Shown in pieces: positions 7,012 through 13,668 of a stretch of DNA of 21,858 bases; the first letter of the stretch is position 1; each line of letters opens with the position of its first letter. The position numbers and the translations under genes were made by a program. The notes beneath the pieces are model-generated. The model did no database searches, was not told the DNA's origin, and worked only from the letters and a program-made list of their open reading frames with translations. Source of the stretch: Candidatus Aminicenantes bacterium UBA4085 (lineage in GTDB: Bacteria; Acidobacteriota; Aminicenantia; Aminicenantales; UBA4085); contig DFYJ01000094.1 in assembly GCA_002383325.1 (NCBI GenBank), forward strand, positions 4,539 to 26,396, written 5' to 3'.

Positions 7012-8976
7012 GTGGTGCGCCGCAAGCAAGCCTTGGCCCGGCGGGCGCTCCCGCTCCTTCTTCTCCTCCTTCTCTTCCTTCCTTTCCCCGCGGGCGGGTC
7101 AGGCCCGGATTCGGCGCCGTCCTCGCGCAACGCCGGGCCGGATCCCGCCGAGCGCTGGTACGTCGTCATCCTGGGAGGGACGCCCGTCGGATACTTCCGT
7201 GAGTCGGTGTCGGGCGGGCCGGCCGCGGGCTTCACCACGGAATCGGTCATGGTCATGGTCATCAACCGGCTGGGGAGCCGGGTCGATCTGTCCGTGAGCA
7301 GCCGTGTCGTGGAGGGCCCGGACGGGCGCATCCGCCGCACCAGCAGCGAGACCAAGGCTTCCCTGCTGACGATGAAGTCCTCTGCGACGGTGGGCGACGG
7401 GACGATCGAGGTCCGCAGCGAGTCCGGGGGCAAGAGCTATGTCCGCAACATCCCGTTCAGCGGCGAGCTGCTGGGGCCGGAGGGTTTGCGGCGCCGCTCC
7501 TTGTCCGCGATCCGCAAGGCCGGTGACGTCCTGGAGTACCAGACCTATACGGACGAGCTGGAGAAGCCGGTCAAGGGAAAGCGGACCTGCTTGGGACGCG
7601 AGAAGATCAAGGTGCTCGGGCGCGAGATCGAGGCTCTCAAGACTGAGGAATTCCTAGACGGGACAGGGGCCAAGGCCATCGCCTGGCTCGATGCCGGCCA
7701 TGAGGCTGTCCGCCAGGAGATGCCGACCCCGTTCGGCGCGGCCGAGTTCGTCCAGTCCACCAGGGAACAGGCGCAGGCCGCGGCCGGAGGTGGCTCGCTA
7801 TCCGAGGAGATCTATGCCCGCTCGATGATAAAAACGGCCGTCCGTTTGCCCAAGGCCAGAACGATTGAGCGGTTGAAAGCCCGGCTGATCCGGCGCGAGA
7901 CCGGCTTGGACTGGCCAGACTTGGGGACGCCCCAGCAGAAGGTTCTAGCCCGCACGGCCAAGACCCTGGATCTTGAGATGCGGCGCCCCGCCGCACCCCG
8001 GGCCGTCCGCCGTCCGCTTCCGGCCAGCCCGTCCGACAAGCCCTATCTGACTGCCAATTCGATCGTCCAGTCGGATGATTCCGCCCTGCGGGCCGAGACG
8101 GCCGGGATTCTGGCCGGCGAGACCGACGCTTGGGCGGCCGCGCTCAAGCTCAGGCGCTGGGTGGCCGAGAATATGACCTTCGACGCGGGCATCGCCCTGG
8201 CCCCCTCGAGCGAGCTCTTCAAGGATCGCCACGGAACGTGCCTCGGTTACGCGACGCTCCTGGCCGCCATGGTCCGCGCGGCCGGCATCCCTTCGCGCGT
8301 CGTCATCGGCTACGTCTATCTTCAAGGCATTTTCGGAGGCCATGCCTGGACCGAGGTCCGGGTGGGGGAGACTTGGCTGCCGCTCGACGCCGCGGTCGTC
8401 TCGCCCGGCGTCGCCGACGCGGCCAGGGTCGGCATCGCCTCATCGTCGCTTTACGAAGGATCCGGGTCGCTCACCGGCGGGGCGGCCTCGCAGCTCCTCG
8501 GCCAGGTCGAAATCCTCATCCTCGAGTATACCGGGGAGGACGGGAAAACCGTGGTTGTGCCGGAGGACGCCAAGCCGCATACGCTCTCCGGCGATGTCTA
8601 TCGCAATCCCTGGCTGGGCTTGAGTCTGACCAAGCCCGAGGGCTTCGCTTTCGGCAAGCTCGATGCGGTTTGGCCCGATGCCACGATCGTCGAGATGAAC
8701 GGTCCGGGCGGAGCCGGCGCTTCTTTGCAGGAGGGATACTTTCTGCCCTGGGTCAAGCCGGATGCAGCGGCCGCCGCCGCCTTGTTCCGGATCATGGGGG
8801 CCGGAAAGCCCAAGCGCTCCGGTGTCGGCGGCCGAACCGTATGGTCGCTGGCCAAGGGCGACCAGGCCGCGGCCGCCGTCATGGATGGCGCCGTCTATTG
8901 GCTGCTGACTTCCCGCGGCCGCAGCGCCTCATCCGTTCTGTCCGATCTTCTGCGCGGACTGTCGTTTTCAAAATAG
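7012..8976 (+). CDS. Exported transglutaminase-like (papain-fold) protein
   Basis: A 654-residue protein with a signal peptide (poly-Leu core, residues about 13-27), an extended beta-rich N-terminal region and a transglutaminase core at about 370-470. The catalytic triad is visible as C410 in HGTCLGYATLLAAM, H444 in GGHAWTEV and D459 in WLPLDAAV. Bacterial periplasmic members are usually proteases or amidases or have unknown substrates; true cross-linking is not implied. The C-terminal 170 residues form a further domain without recognised motifs. Translation starts at GTG 7012 or GTG 7015, with an SD (GGAAGGA) inside the end of the preceding gene and a two-base gap, so it is co-transcribed with the EEP hydrolase. 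The TAG stop at 8974-8976 lies within the left arm of an inverted repeat, so the extreme C-terminus may have been fixed by insertion of that element. Confidence 0.85.
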   Translation: MVRRKQALARRALPLLLLLLLFLPFPAGGSGPDSAPSSRNAGPDPAERWYVVILGGTPVGYFRESVSGGPAAGFTTESVMVMVINRLGSRVDLSVSSRVVEGPDGRIRRTSSETKASLLTMKSSATVGDGTIEVRSESGGKSYVRNIPFSGELLGPEGLRRRSLSAIRKAGDVLEYQTYTDELEKPVKGKRTCLGREKIKVLGREIEALKTEEFLDGTGAKAIAWLDAGHEAVRQEMPTPFGAAEFVQSTREQAQAAAGGGSLSEEIYARSMIKTAVRLPKARTIERLKARLIRRETGLDWPDLGTPQQKVLARTAKTLDLEMRRPAAPRAVRRPLPASPSDKPYLTANSIVQSDDSALRAETAGILAGETDAWAAALKLRRWVAENMTFDAGIALAPSSELFKDRHGTCLGYATLLAAMVRAAGIPSRVVIGYVYLQGIFGGHAWTEVRVGETWLPLDAAVVSPGVADAARVGIASSSLYEGSGSLTGGAASQLLGQVEILILEYTGEDGKTVVVPEDAKPHTLSGDVYRNPWLGLSLTKPEGFAFGKLDAVWPDATIVEMNGPGGAGASLQEGYFLPWVKPDAAAAAALFRIMGAGKPKRSGVGGRTVWSLAKGDQAAAAVMDGAVYWLLTSRGRSASSVLSDLLRGLSFSK

Positions 8977-9169
8977 CAGACACATACCAATTTCTTCCAC
9001 CCATTGAAAACAATCCGTTTATTTGCTTGATTTATGTCTTTTCCCCGTTCTTGGACGAGGCGCCCGACTCGGCCTTGTTGGCCTTGGCGCGTTCTAAGCG
9101 AGGGTTGTCAATAAATGCTTGAATTAGATGGAAATATCGATCGGGAGAGAAATGAGTATGTGTCTGCTA
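8974..9169. mobile_element. MITE-like inverted-repeat element, 196 bases
   Basis: A perfect 14-base inverted repeat, TAGCAGACACATAC at 8974-8987 and GTATGTGTCTGCTA at 9156-9169, extends inward with two mismatches to 22 bases (8974-8995 and 9148-9169, 20 of 22 matching). The outermost TA on both sides would suit a TA target duplication as in IS630/Tc1-mariner relatives, but this is inference. The element fills the gap between two convergent genes and contains the stop codon of the transglutaminase-like gene. The interior is more AT-rich than the surroundings except for a GC-rich block at about 9040-9110, which reads as a coding fragment on the minus strand. From memory, the terminal sequence also resembles sequences next to REP-associated Y1 transposases; I could not verify that. 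Confidence 0.55.
9032..9166 (-). pseudogene. C-terminal coding remnant inside the inverted-repeat element
   Basis: One minus-strand frame is open for 44 codons between the right terminal repeat and a TAA at 9032-9034, with no ATG, GTG or TTG at its beginning. It includes the segments SPDRYFHLIQAFIDNPRLER and AKANKAESGASSKNGEKT. The last 20 or so codons use G or C at nearly every third position, as the real genes here do, although the element around them is AT-rich. It therefore looks like the tail of a lost gene, possibly the element's own transposase. I do not recognise the family. Confidence 0.4.
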
Positions 9170-9182
9170 ATTCTAATTGATT

Positions 9183-9196
9183 TGTGTCTGGTAATT
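9183..9196 (+). repeat. Extra copy of the element's terminal sequence
   Basis: TGTGTCTGGTAATT repeats, with one mismatch and in the same orientation, TGTGTCTGCTAATT at 9159-9172, 24 bases earlier. It runs into the TAA stop (complement of 9195-9197) of the lysoplasmalogenase gene. It may be a second element end or a partial duplication. Confidence 0.5.
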
Positions 9197-9836
9197 AGAT
9201 CGACAGGGCCAGGAGCCACTGGGCCACGAAATACGTGGACAGGTTCAGGGCCCGGCCGCAGGGAATCTTCCGGGCGAACTTGTTGATGGCCAGGATGGAG
9301 TCCGAGATCAGGAAGAGGACTGCGCCGCCGAAGGCCCGCAGGGCGAGCGCCCCGCCCGCGACCGCGAAGCGGTTCGCGGCCAGCCCGGCCATGACCGTAA
9401 GGGCCAGGATATAGACCGCCACGGGAATCTTGCGCTTGCCCAGATAGGGGAAGAGGATGGCCATCATGAACAGGGCGGCGAGCAGCAGCGGCAGGACCGT
9501 CAGGAAATCGACCCGGGCCGGCGTGACCGAAAGGAAGGCGCGGATATAGAGGATCTGGGCGACCAGGAAGGCGGCCAGCCCGGCCTGGAAGTACTTGTCG
9601 ATCTGGATGAGAAAGACGTCACCGGCCAGTGAGGCAACGAGACCGGCCAGCATGAAAGTCTTGTAAACGGCCGGCGAATCCGTCCCCGGACGCAGGAAGG
9701 CGAGGGCGATGATGGAGATCGTCGCGGCCGGCTTGAAGATCCAGAGGAGACGGCGCTCGTCCTTGATCGCGGCGTACACCGTGATCAGGGCCGAGACGGC
9801 CGCTGAGGCGGTCAGGACGATGGTCAAAGTCGTCAT
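9195..9836 (-). CDS. YhhN/TMEM86-family lysoplasmalogenase-like membrane protein
   Basis: A 213-residue integral membrane protein with about eight hydrophobic helices. Features of the YhhN family are present: KP early (FKPAATISI, about 34-42), LAGLVASLAGDVFL (about 63-76), AGLAAFLVAQILYI (about 85-98), the late GGAVLFLISDSILAINKF (about 170-187) and YFVAQWLLAL (about 202-211). Characterised relatives hydrolyse the vinyl-ether bond of lysoplasmalogens; activity here is inferred from family only. Plasmalogens are mostly found in anaerobes among bacteria, so the gene would suit an anaerobic life. It begins 15 bases after the stop of the thymidylate-synthase-like gene and shares its strand, so the two are probably one transcript. 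No strong SD precedes the ATG. The stop codon overlaps the repeat sequence at 9183-9196. Confidence 0.8.
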   Translation of the reverse strand: MTTLTIVLTASAAVSALITVYAAIKDERRLLWIFKPAATISIIALAFLRPGTDSPAVYKTFMLAGLVASLAGDVFLIQIDKYFQAGLAAFLVAQILYIRAFLSVTPARVDFLTVLPLLLAALFMMAILFPYLGKRKIPVAVYILALTVMAGLAANRFAVAGGALALRAFGGAVLFLISDSILAINKFARKIPCGRALNLSTYFVAQWLLALSI

Positions 9837-9851
9837 GGCCCAGGCGCCGCC

Positions 9852-10676
9852 TCAGCGCCCCTCCTCTTTCTCAAGCCGCAGTCTCTCGCGGGCCTCGGCG
9901 AACATCGGTTCGGCATAGGCGCTGTCCCAAGTCCGGTCCTCGAAGCCGCGCTTCTCGACCATCCTGAGGAAGCCCTCGAAGTCCTTGAAGTAGGAGCCGT
10001 AGATGTGGAAGCTGTCGACCAGGTCCGCGTAGCGGCCGACCCGGACCGGGCGGCCGATCCGCTCCGCCACCCGGCCGGCGACGCGGCGCTGCAGGTCGGT
10101 CAGGGCGAAAACGTTCATGTAAGCGGCCTTGTAGGCGTCGCGCGACCGCCAGTGGGCGTTCATATTGAGGACCGGCCGGCCCTCTTCGTCGTCCAGGAGG
10201 CGGAACCAGAGTCGCTGCAGGCAGGGCGGGTCGTAGGTCGGCGGATCGAGATGGACGTTCCAGGTGATGGCCTGGGCCCGCCGGGTGTGCCCGGCCTCGG
10301 CCAGCTTGCGCACGGCGGCCTCGATCTGATCGACGGCCCGGCCCTCGATCTCGTAGCCGAAGAGGCGCTTGTGGTAGGTGTAGGTCCACTTGCCCTCCCG
10401 GGGGGCGATCCAGTGGTCGTGCACGCCGTCGACGACCTCCTGACGGTAGATCTCCAGGTCCTCCAGCCCGCCCGGGAAGGCCCGGTGAATGCGCGGCTCG
10501 GCAAAGGGATCCTCGACCACCCAGGTCATGGTGCAGTCGCGGCTGGGCGGGTCGCCCGGCTTGTCGTATTCGGTCTTGATCGCCGCCCCCTCGCGCCAGC
10601 AGGCCAGGACGGCTTTTTCCCAGGCTTCGGGCAGGGTCTTGCCGGTGACGAACAGGGTCGGGATGTTGCCGTTCAT
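9852..10676 (-). CDS. Thymidylate-synthase-fold protein (divergent)
   Basis: 274 residues from the chosen start. The second half carries the thymidylate synthase core: DPPCLQRLWFRLL with the nucleophile position C152 (family: PPCH...Q), then HWRSRDAYKAAYMNV, where R177, D180 and N188 fall on the dUMP-binding Arg, Asp and Asn, and later SFHIYGSY with H224 and Y226 (family: D.HIY..H). Asn at the N188 place favours a uracil base; dCMP hydroxymethylases carry Asp. The N-terminal half is poorly conserved, so it may be an archaeal-type or functionally shifted member; methylation of dUMP is plausible but unproven. The SD GAGGAGG lies five bases before this ATG. A longer ATG at 10709 is upstream of the -10 element and so unlikely. 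It faces the regulator-nucleotidyltransferase operon across a short divergent promoter region. Confidence 0.75.
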   Translation of the reverse strand: MNGNIPTLFVTGKTLPEAWEKAVLACWREGAAIKTEYDKPGDPPSRDCTMTWVVEDPFAEPRIHRAFPGGLEDLEIYRQEVVDGVHDHWIAPREGKWTYTYHKRLFGYEIEGRAVDQIEAAVRKLAEAGHTRRAQAITWNVHLDPPTYDPPCLQRLWFRLLDDEEGRPVLNMNAHWRSRDAYKAAYMNVFALTDLQRRVAGRVAERIGRPVRVGRYADLVDSFHIYGSYFKDFEGFLRMVEKRGFEDRTWDSAYAEPMFAEARERLRLEKEEGR

Positions 10677-10699
10677 GGAGGCCTCCTCGGGTCTCTGCC

Positions 10700-10728
10700 C
10701 TTGTACCACAGCCGCCGGAGGCGGTCAA
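10700..10728 (-). promoter_or_regulatory. Sigma-70-like promoter of the thymidylate-synthase-like gene
   Basis: On the minus strand, TTGACC (complement of 10723-10728) and TACAAG (complement of 10700-10705) are separated by 17 bases. The predicted start, near 10693, leaves a leader of about 17 bases containing the SD. It lies back to back with the plus-strand promoter beginning at 10739. Confidence 0.5.
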
Positions 10729-10738
10729 ACGGCGGCTC

Positions 10739-10768
10739 TTGACTTGCGTCCGGGTCCCGTTGTATATA
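10739..10768 (+). promoter_or_regulatory. Sigma-70-like promoter of the wHTH-nucleotidyltransferase operon
   Basis: TTGACT (10739-10744) and TATATA (10763-10768) are separated by 18 bases in a locally AT-rich stretch. Transcription would start near 10775, just before the palindrome at 10777-10792, and give a leader of about 40 bases. Confidence 0.55.
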
Positions 10769-10776
10769 ACACAATA

Positions 10777-10792
10777 TTGGTCATATGACCAA
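10777..10792. promoter_or_regulatory. Perfect 16-base palindromic operator candidate
   Basis: TTGGTCATATGACCAA reads the same on both strands. It lies immediately downstream of the predicted transcription start and upstream of the SD (AAGGAG, 10804-10809) of the winged-helix gene. This is the position expected for autorepression by a dimeric regulator, most simply the winged-helix protein encoded next. Confidence 0.6.
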
Positions 10793-10814
10793 AATAGAGT
10801 TATAAGGAGCCGGG

Positions 10815-11144
10815 ATGCTCGAGCCCCTCCTCGATTCTCCCGTCAAGGAGAAGATCCTGCTGGCCGTCCTGGCCCGAGGCGAGTCCTATCCCCGCGAGCT
10901 GGCCCGGACCTTCGGTCTCCCGGTCTATGCCGTCCAATACCAGCTGGGGCGCCTGGAGCGGGGCGGCGTGCTTTACAGCCGCCTGCGGGGCCGGACGCGG
11001 CTCTACGGCTTCAATCCCCGCTACCCCTTCCTCAGGGAGCTGCGGGCCCTCCTGGGGAAAGCGCGGGACTTCTATGCGCCGGACGAGCGCGCGGCCTGGT
11101 TCGAGCCGCGGCTGCGCCCCCGCCGGGCCGGAAAGCCCCTTTGA
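10815..11144 (+). CDS. Winged-helix transcriptional regulator
   Basis: A 109-residue protein with a winged helix-turn-helix over residues about 8-70: an N-terminal helix (SPVKEKILLAVLARG), the HTH YPRELARTFGLPVYAVQYQL, and a wing GGVLYSRLRGRTRLYGFNP. The tail YPFLRELRALLGKA is familiar from small ArsR/MarR-like regulators found beside nucleotidyltransferases. It has no metal-binding or ligand domain, so it probably binds DNA as a dimer. The SD AAGGAG sits five bases before the ATG. A perfect palindrome in its leader suggests autoregulation. Four bases separate its stop from the nucleotidyltransferase ATG. An antitoxin-like role is a hypothesis drawn from the gene pairing only. Confidence 0.8.
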   Translation: MLEPLLDSPVKEKILLAVLARGESYPRELARTFGLPVYAVQYQLGRLERGGVLYSRLRGRTRLYGFNPRYPFLRELRALLGKARDFYAPDERAAWFEPRLRPRRAGKPL

Positions 11145-11148
11145 ACAC

Positions 11149-11724
11149 ATGCGAAGAACGCAGCTCCGGCTCGAAGACTGGGCTTTCCGGGTCTCCGACC
11201 GGCTGCGGCGATTCTCCATCGAAGCCATCCTGACCGGCGGCGCCTGCGTGTCTCTCTACTCTTCGAACGCTTACCCGTCCTACGATCTCGACTTCGTTCT
11301 CCGTGGCCATCCCGAGCCGGGCCGGATCCGCAAGGCCATGGAGAGCCTCGGCTTTCGGCTCGACAGCGGCCGATTCATCCACCCCGAAACGGAGTATTTC
11401 GTCGAGATCCTTCCCCCGCCGCCTTCCGTGGGGGAGGATCCGATCCGCGAGACGTCCGTCCGCCGGCGCGGCGGGCTGAGACTCGAGATGCTGACCCCCA
11501 CGGATTGCGTCAAGGACAGACTCGCGGCCTTCTACCATTGGCAGGACCGCCCTTCCCTGGCCCAAGCCGTTCTGGTGGCCCGGATGCGGTCCGTCGATAT
11601 GCGCGAAATCGGGCGCTGGTCCAGGGCGGAAGGGATGGCGGAACCGTTCAAGGCCTTCCAACGCGCCAGGCGGGAGAGCCGGCCGGCGGGAGCGCCGAAG
11701 CGGGCGTTGCGGAGGAAATCATGA
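11149..11724 (+). CDS. Small nucleotidyltransferase (AbiEii/MNT-like), possible toxin-antitoxin component
   Basis: A 191-residue protein of the DNA polymerase beta-like nucleotidyltransferase superfamily. The active-site pattern is visible: TGG at 29-31, then S44-Y-D46-L-D48 (GG...S.DLD), which would hold the two metals. Further on, TPTDCVKDRLAAFYHWQDR (116-134) is a strongly conserved block of this group, and VDMREIGRWS follows. Members of the superfamily modify RNA, proteins or small molecules; AbiEii/MenT-type toxins transfer nucleotides to tRNA. Substrate and toxicity cannot be deduced here. The chosen ATG follows the regulator stop by four bases; the frame continues upstream without conserved sequence. 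Its stop overlaps the UroD-like start (ATGA), an unusual partnership. Confidence 0.75.
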   Translation: MRRTQLRLEDWAFRVSDRLRRFSIEAILTGGACVSLYSSNAYPSYDLDFVLRGHPEPGRIRKAMESLGFRLDSGRFIHPETEYFVEILPPPPSVGEDPIRETSVRRRGGLRLEMLTPTDCVKDRLAAFYHWQDRPSLAQAVLVARMRSVDMREIGRWSRAEGMAEPFKAFQRARRESRPAGAPKRALRRKS

Positions 11725-12758
11725 CCGGTCTGGAGAGGATTCAGGCTCTGCTGGAGGGAAGGAGCGCGGACCGCCCGCCCTTCCTGCCTGCCGTCTATGA
11801 GCACAAGGCGGCGCTTGTCGGCTCGACCCCGTCTGCCGTGGCCCGCAACGCCATGCTCCTGGAGAAGGGGCTGTCCCGCGAGCTGGAAATCTACGAGCCG
11901 GACGCCCTGACCGTCGGTCTGGATGTCTACAACGTGGAGGCCGAGGCGGCCGGCGCCAGGGTCCGCTTCTTCGACGGCCCCGAAGTCCCGGTGATCGAGG
12001 GACGGCCCCTCAAGCCGGGCGGCGATATCGGGCTCCTCCCCCTGCCCGATCCCGAGCGCAGCGGCCGCATGCCCGTCTTCCTGGAGGCCGGCCGACGGCT
12101 GCAGGCCTACGCCGGCCGGGACGTCCTCGTCCGCGGCGCCGTGAGCGCGCCCTTCTCCATGGCCGCCGAGCTGGTCGGCGATGAGCCCCTCCTCCTGACC
12201 CTCCTGGACCAGCCGGAGTGGGTCGTCTCGCTTCTGGACTTCTGTGCCGTGGCCGTGGAGGCTTACGGCAAGGCCTTCGTCGACAGAGGGCTGGGCGTCA
12301 TCCTGTTCGATTCCCATGCCGCGCCGCCGCTTGTTTCGCCGTCCCTCTACCGGCGCCTGATCCTGCCCGCGACCGCCCGCGTGATCGCCTTCTTCCGGGC
12401 CGAGCTGGGCGTCCCGCTTATCCCTTACATCATGGGTGGGGATACGACGCCGCTCCTGCCCGACATCCTGCGCACGGGGACGAACAACATTCTTTGTGAC
12501 TTCAAAGCCGACCTGGCGGCTTTCCTCAACCGGATTCCCGACACCTCCGTCCTCGTCCGGGCCAACTTGGACCCGCGCTTCCTGGAGACGGCCTCCGCGG
12601 ACGAGATCGAGTCCCGGACCGCCGCGATCCTCGAGATCGGGCGCCGCCGTCCGGGATTCATGCTGGGCACCGGGATCCTCCCCTTCGACCTGCCTCCCGA
12701 GAAAGTCCAGGCCGTCCGCCGGGCCCTCGTCCGTTCCGCCTCTTCCAGGCGCATCTGA
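11721..12758 (+). CDS. UroD/MtaA-superfamily protein lacking the usual zinc motif
   Basis: A 345-residue TIM-barrel protein of the uroporphyrinogen decarboxylase/corrinoid methyltransferase superfamily. The match covers the whole length, for example RIQALLEGRSADRPPFLP at the start and IPYIMGGDTTPLLPDILRTG (234-253) where relatives read about HICGDTTP. It is not HemE, since the N-terminal RQAGR motif is absent. At the zinc site of MtaA-type methyltransferases (HxCG) it has YIMGG (236-240), so the usual His and Cys are missing; C259 (ILCDFKAD) is nearby. It could be a methyltransferase with altered metal use or a different activity. The ATG at 11721 has a strong SD (GGAGGAAATC) inside the nucleotidyltransferase gene and overlaps its stop, so translation is coupled. 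Confidence 0.78.
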   Translation: MTGLERIQALLEGRSADRPPFLPAVYEHKAALVGSTPSAVARNAMLLEKGLSRELEIYEPDALTVGLDVYNVEAEAAGARVRFFDGPEVPVIEGRPLKPGGDIGLLPLPDPERSGRMPVFLEAGRRLQAYAGRDVLVRGAVSAPFSMAAELVGDEPLLLTLLDQPEWVVSLLDFCAVAVEAYGKAFVDRGLGVILFDSHAAPPLVSPSLYRRLILPATARVIAFFRAELGVPLIPYIMGGDTTPLLPDILRTGTNNILCDFKADLAAFLNRIPDTSVLVRANLDPRFLETASADEIESRTAAILEIGRRRPGFMLGTGILPFDLPPEKVQAVRRALVRSASSRRI

Positions 12759-12825
12759 TCCCATTTATTGACACCCTGCGAATTCCCGCCCTCCCGAGCG
12801 TCTATCTAGTGTCCGGAACAAGGCC

Positions 12826-13668
12826 ATGGACCGCTACCCTTTCGAAGACCCCCCCGCCGCCGGCCCTCCCATACCGGATAGCCCGCGCTCCGTTCCGCCC
12901 GGGGAGCCGCAGGAAGGCCGGACCGGCGCGTCGGCGCCGACCGAGCCCCATAAGGCGGACGAGGTCGACCGGGAAGGGCACCGCAGGCGCCTGCGCGAGA
13001 AGTTCCTCAAAGCCGGCCTGAATGCCTTCCTGGATCACGAAGTCGTCGAGCTCCTGCTGTCCCTAGGCACGCCGCGCCGGGACTGCCGGGGGGCGGCCCG
13101 CCGGGCCTTGCGCGAGTTTCGCACCCTGCGGGGCGTCCTGGAAGCCGAATCCCACGACCTGCAGCGGATCGACGGCATCGGGGCCCACAATGTCTTCGGC
13201 ATCCGGCTGGTGCAGGAGGTGGCCCGCCGCTTCCTCAAGGATCGGATGCTGGCCCGGCCGTACTGCCGCTCTTCGGAGGAAGCCTTCGACTACCTCTACC
13301 ACGCCATGCGCGACCTCAAGCGGGAGTGCTTCAAGGTCCTCTTTCTCGACTCCAAGAACCAGATCCTGGAGGAGCGGACCCTCTTCGAGGGCACCGTCGA
13401 CTCCAGCGCCGTCTACCCGCGCGAGATCATGAAGGAGGCCCTCCGTTTCAACGCCGCGGCCATGGTCTTCGTCCACAACCACCCGTCCGGCGACCCCGAC
13501 CCGTCGACTTGTGACCGGGAAATCACCCGCGAGCTTGTCTTCGCCGCCCGGATCATGCAGCTCAAGGTTCTGGACCACCTGGTCATCGGCAACAACCGCT
13601 ATTTCAGCTTCGCCGACCACGGCCTGATCCAGGACTACGACCTGCTCTACCTGAGCCGGAGCCGCTGA
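12826..13668 (+). CDS. radC: RadC-family JAB/JAMM protein
   Basis: A 280-residue member of the RadC (UPF0758) family. Residues 1-48 are a Pro-rich, probably disordered extension not usual for the family. GHRRRLREKF (51-60) begins the conserved part, followed by a helix-hairpin-helix segment (about 72-137, IDGIGAHNVFGI), then the JAMM domain with E200 and the metal motif HNHPSGDPDPSTCD (H217, H219, S221, D230). Despite the name, a role in recombinational repair is not established; the JAMM fold suggests metallopeptidase chemistry. There is no good SD before the ATG at 12826, and the Pro-rich leader has no alternative ATG, so the start is uncertain. It lies 67 bases after the UroD-like gene on the same strand. 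The next two genes on this strand are formate-THF ligase and RecA. Confidence 0.88.
   Translation: MDRYPFEDPPAAGPPIPDSPRSVPPGEPQEGRTGASAPTEPHKADEVDREGHRRRLREKFLKAGLNAFLDHEVVELLLSLGTPRRDCRGAARRALREFRTLRGVLEAESHDLQRIDGIGAHNVFGIRLVQEVARRFLKDRMLARPYCRSSEEAFDYLYHAMRDLKRECFKVLFLDSKNQILEERTLFEGTVDSSAVYPREIMKEALRFNAAAMVFVHNHPSGDPDPSTCDREITRELVFAARIMQLKVLDHLVIGNNRYFSFADHGLIQDYDLLYLSRSR

Noticed and set aside
8974..9169. Bidirectional intrinsic terminator between the transglutaminase-like and lysoplasmalogenase genes
   Set aside because: The arms are separated by about 150 bases and there is no adjacent T tract; a mobile-element origin explains the structure better.
10676..10709. Longer start for the thymidylate-synthase-like gene at 10709
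   Set aside because: It overlaps the -10 of the predicted promoter and has no SD, while the ATG at 10676 has GAGGAGG five bases upstream.
12768..12808. Consensus TTGACA at 12768-12773 with TATCTA at 12803-12808 before radC
   Set aside because: The spacing is 29 bases, too long for sigma-70, and no acceptable -10 lies at 16-19 bases.
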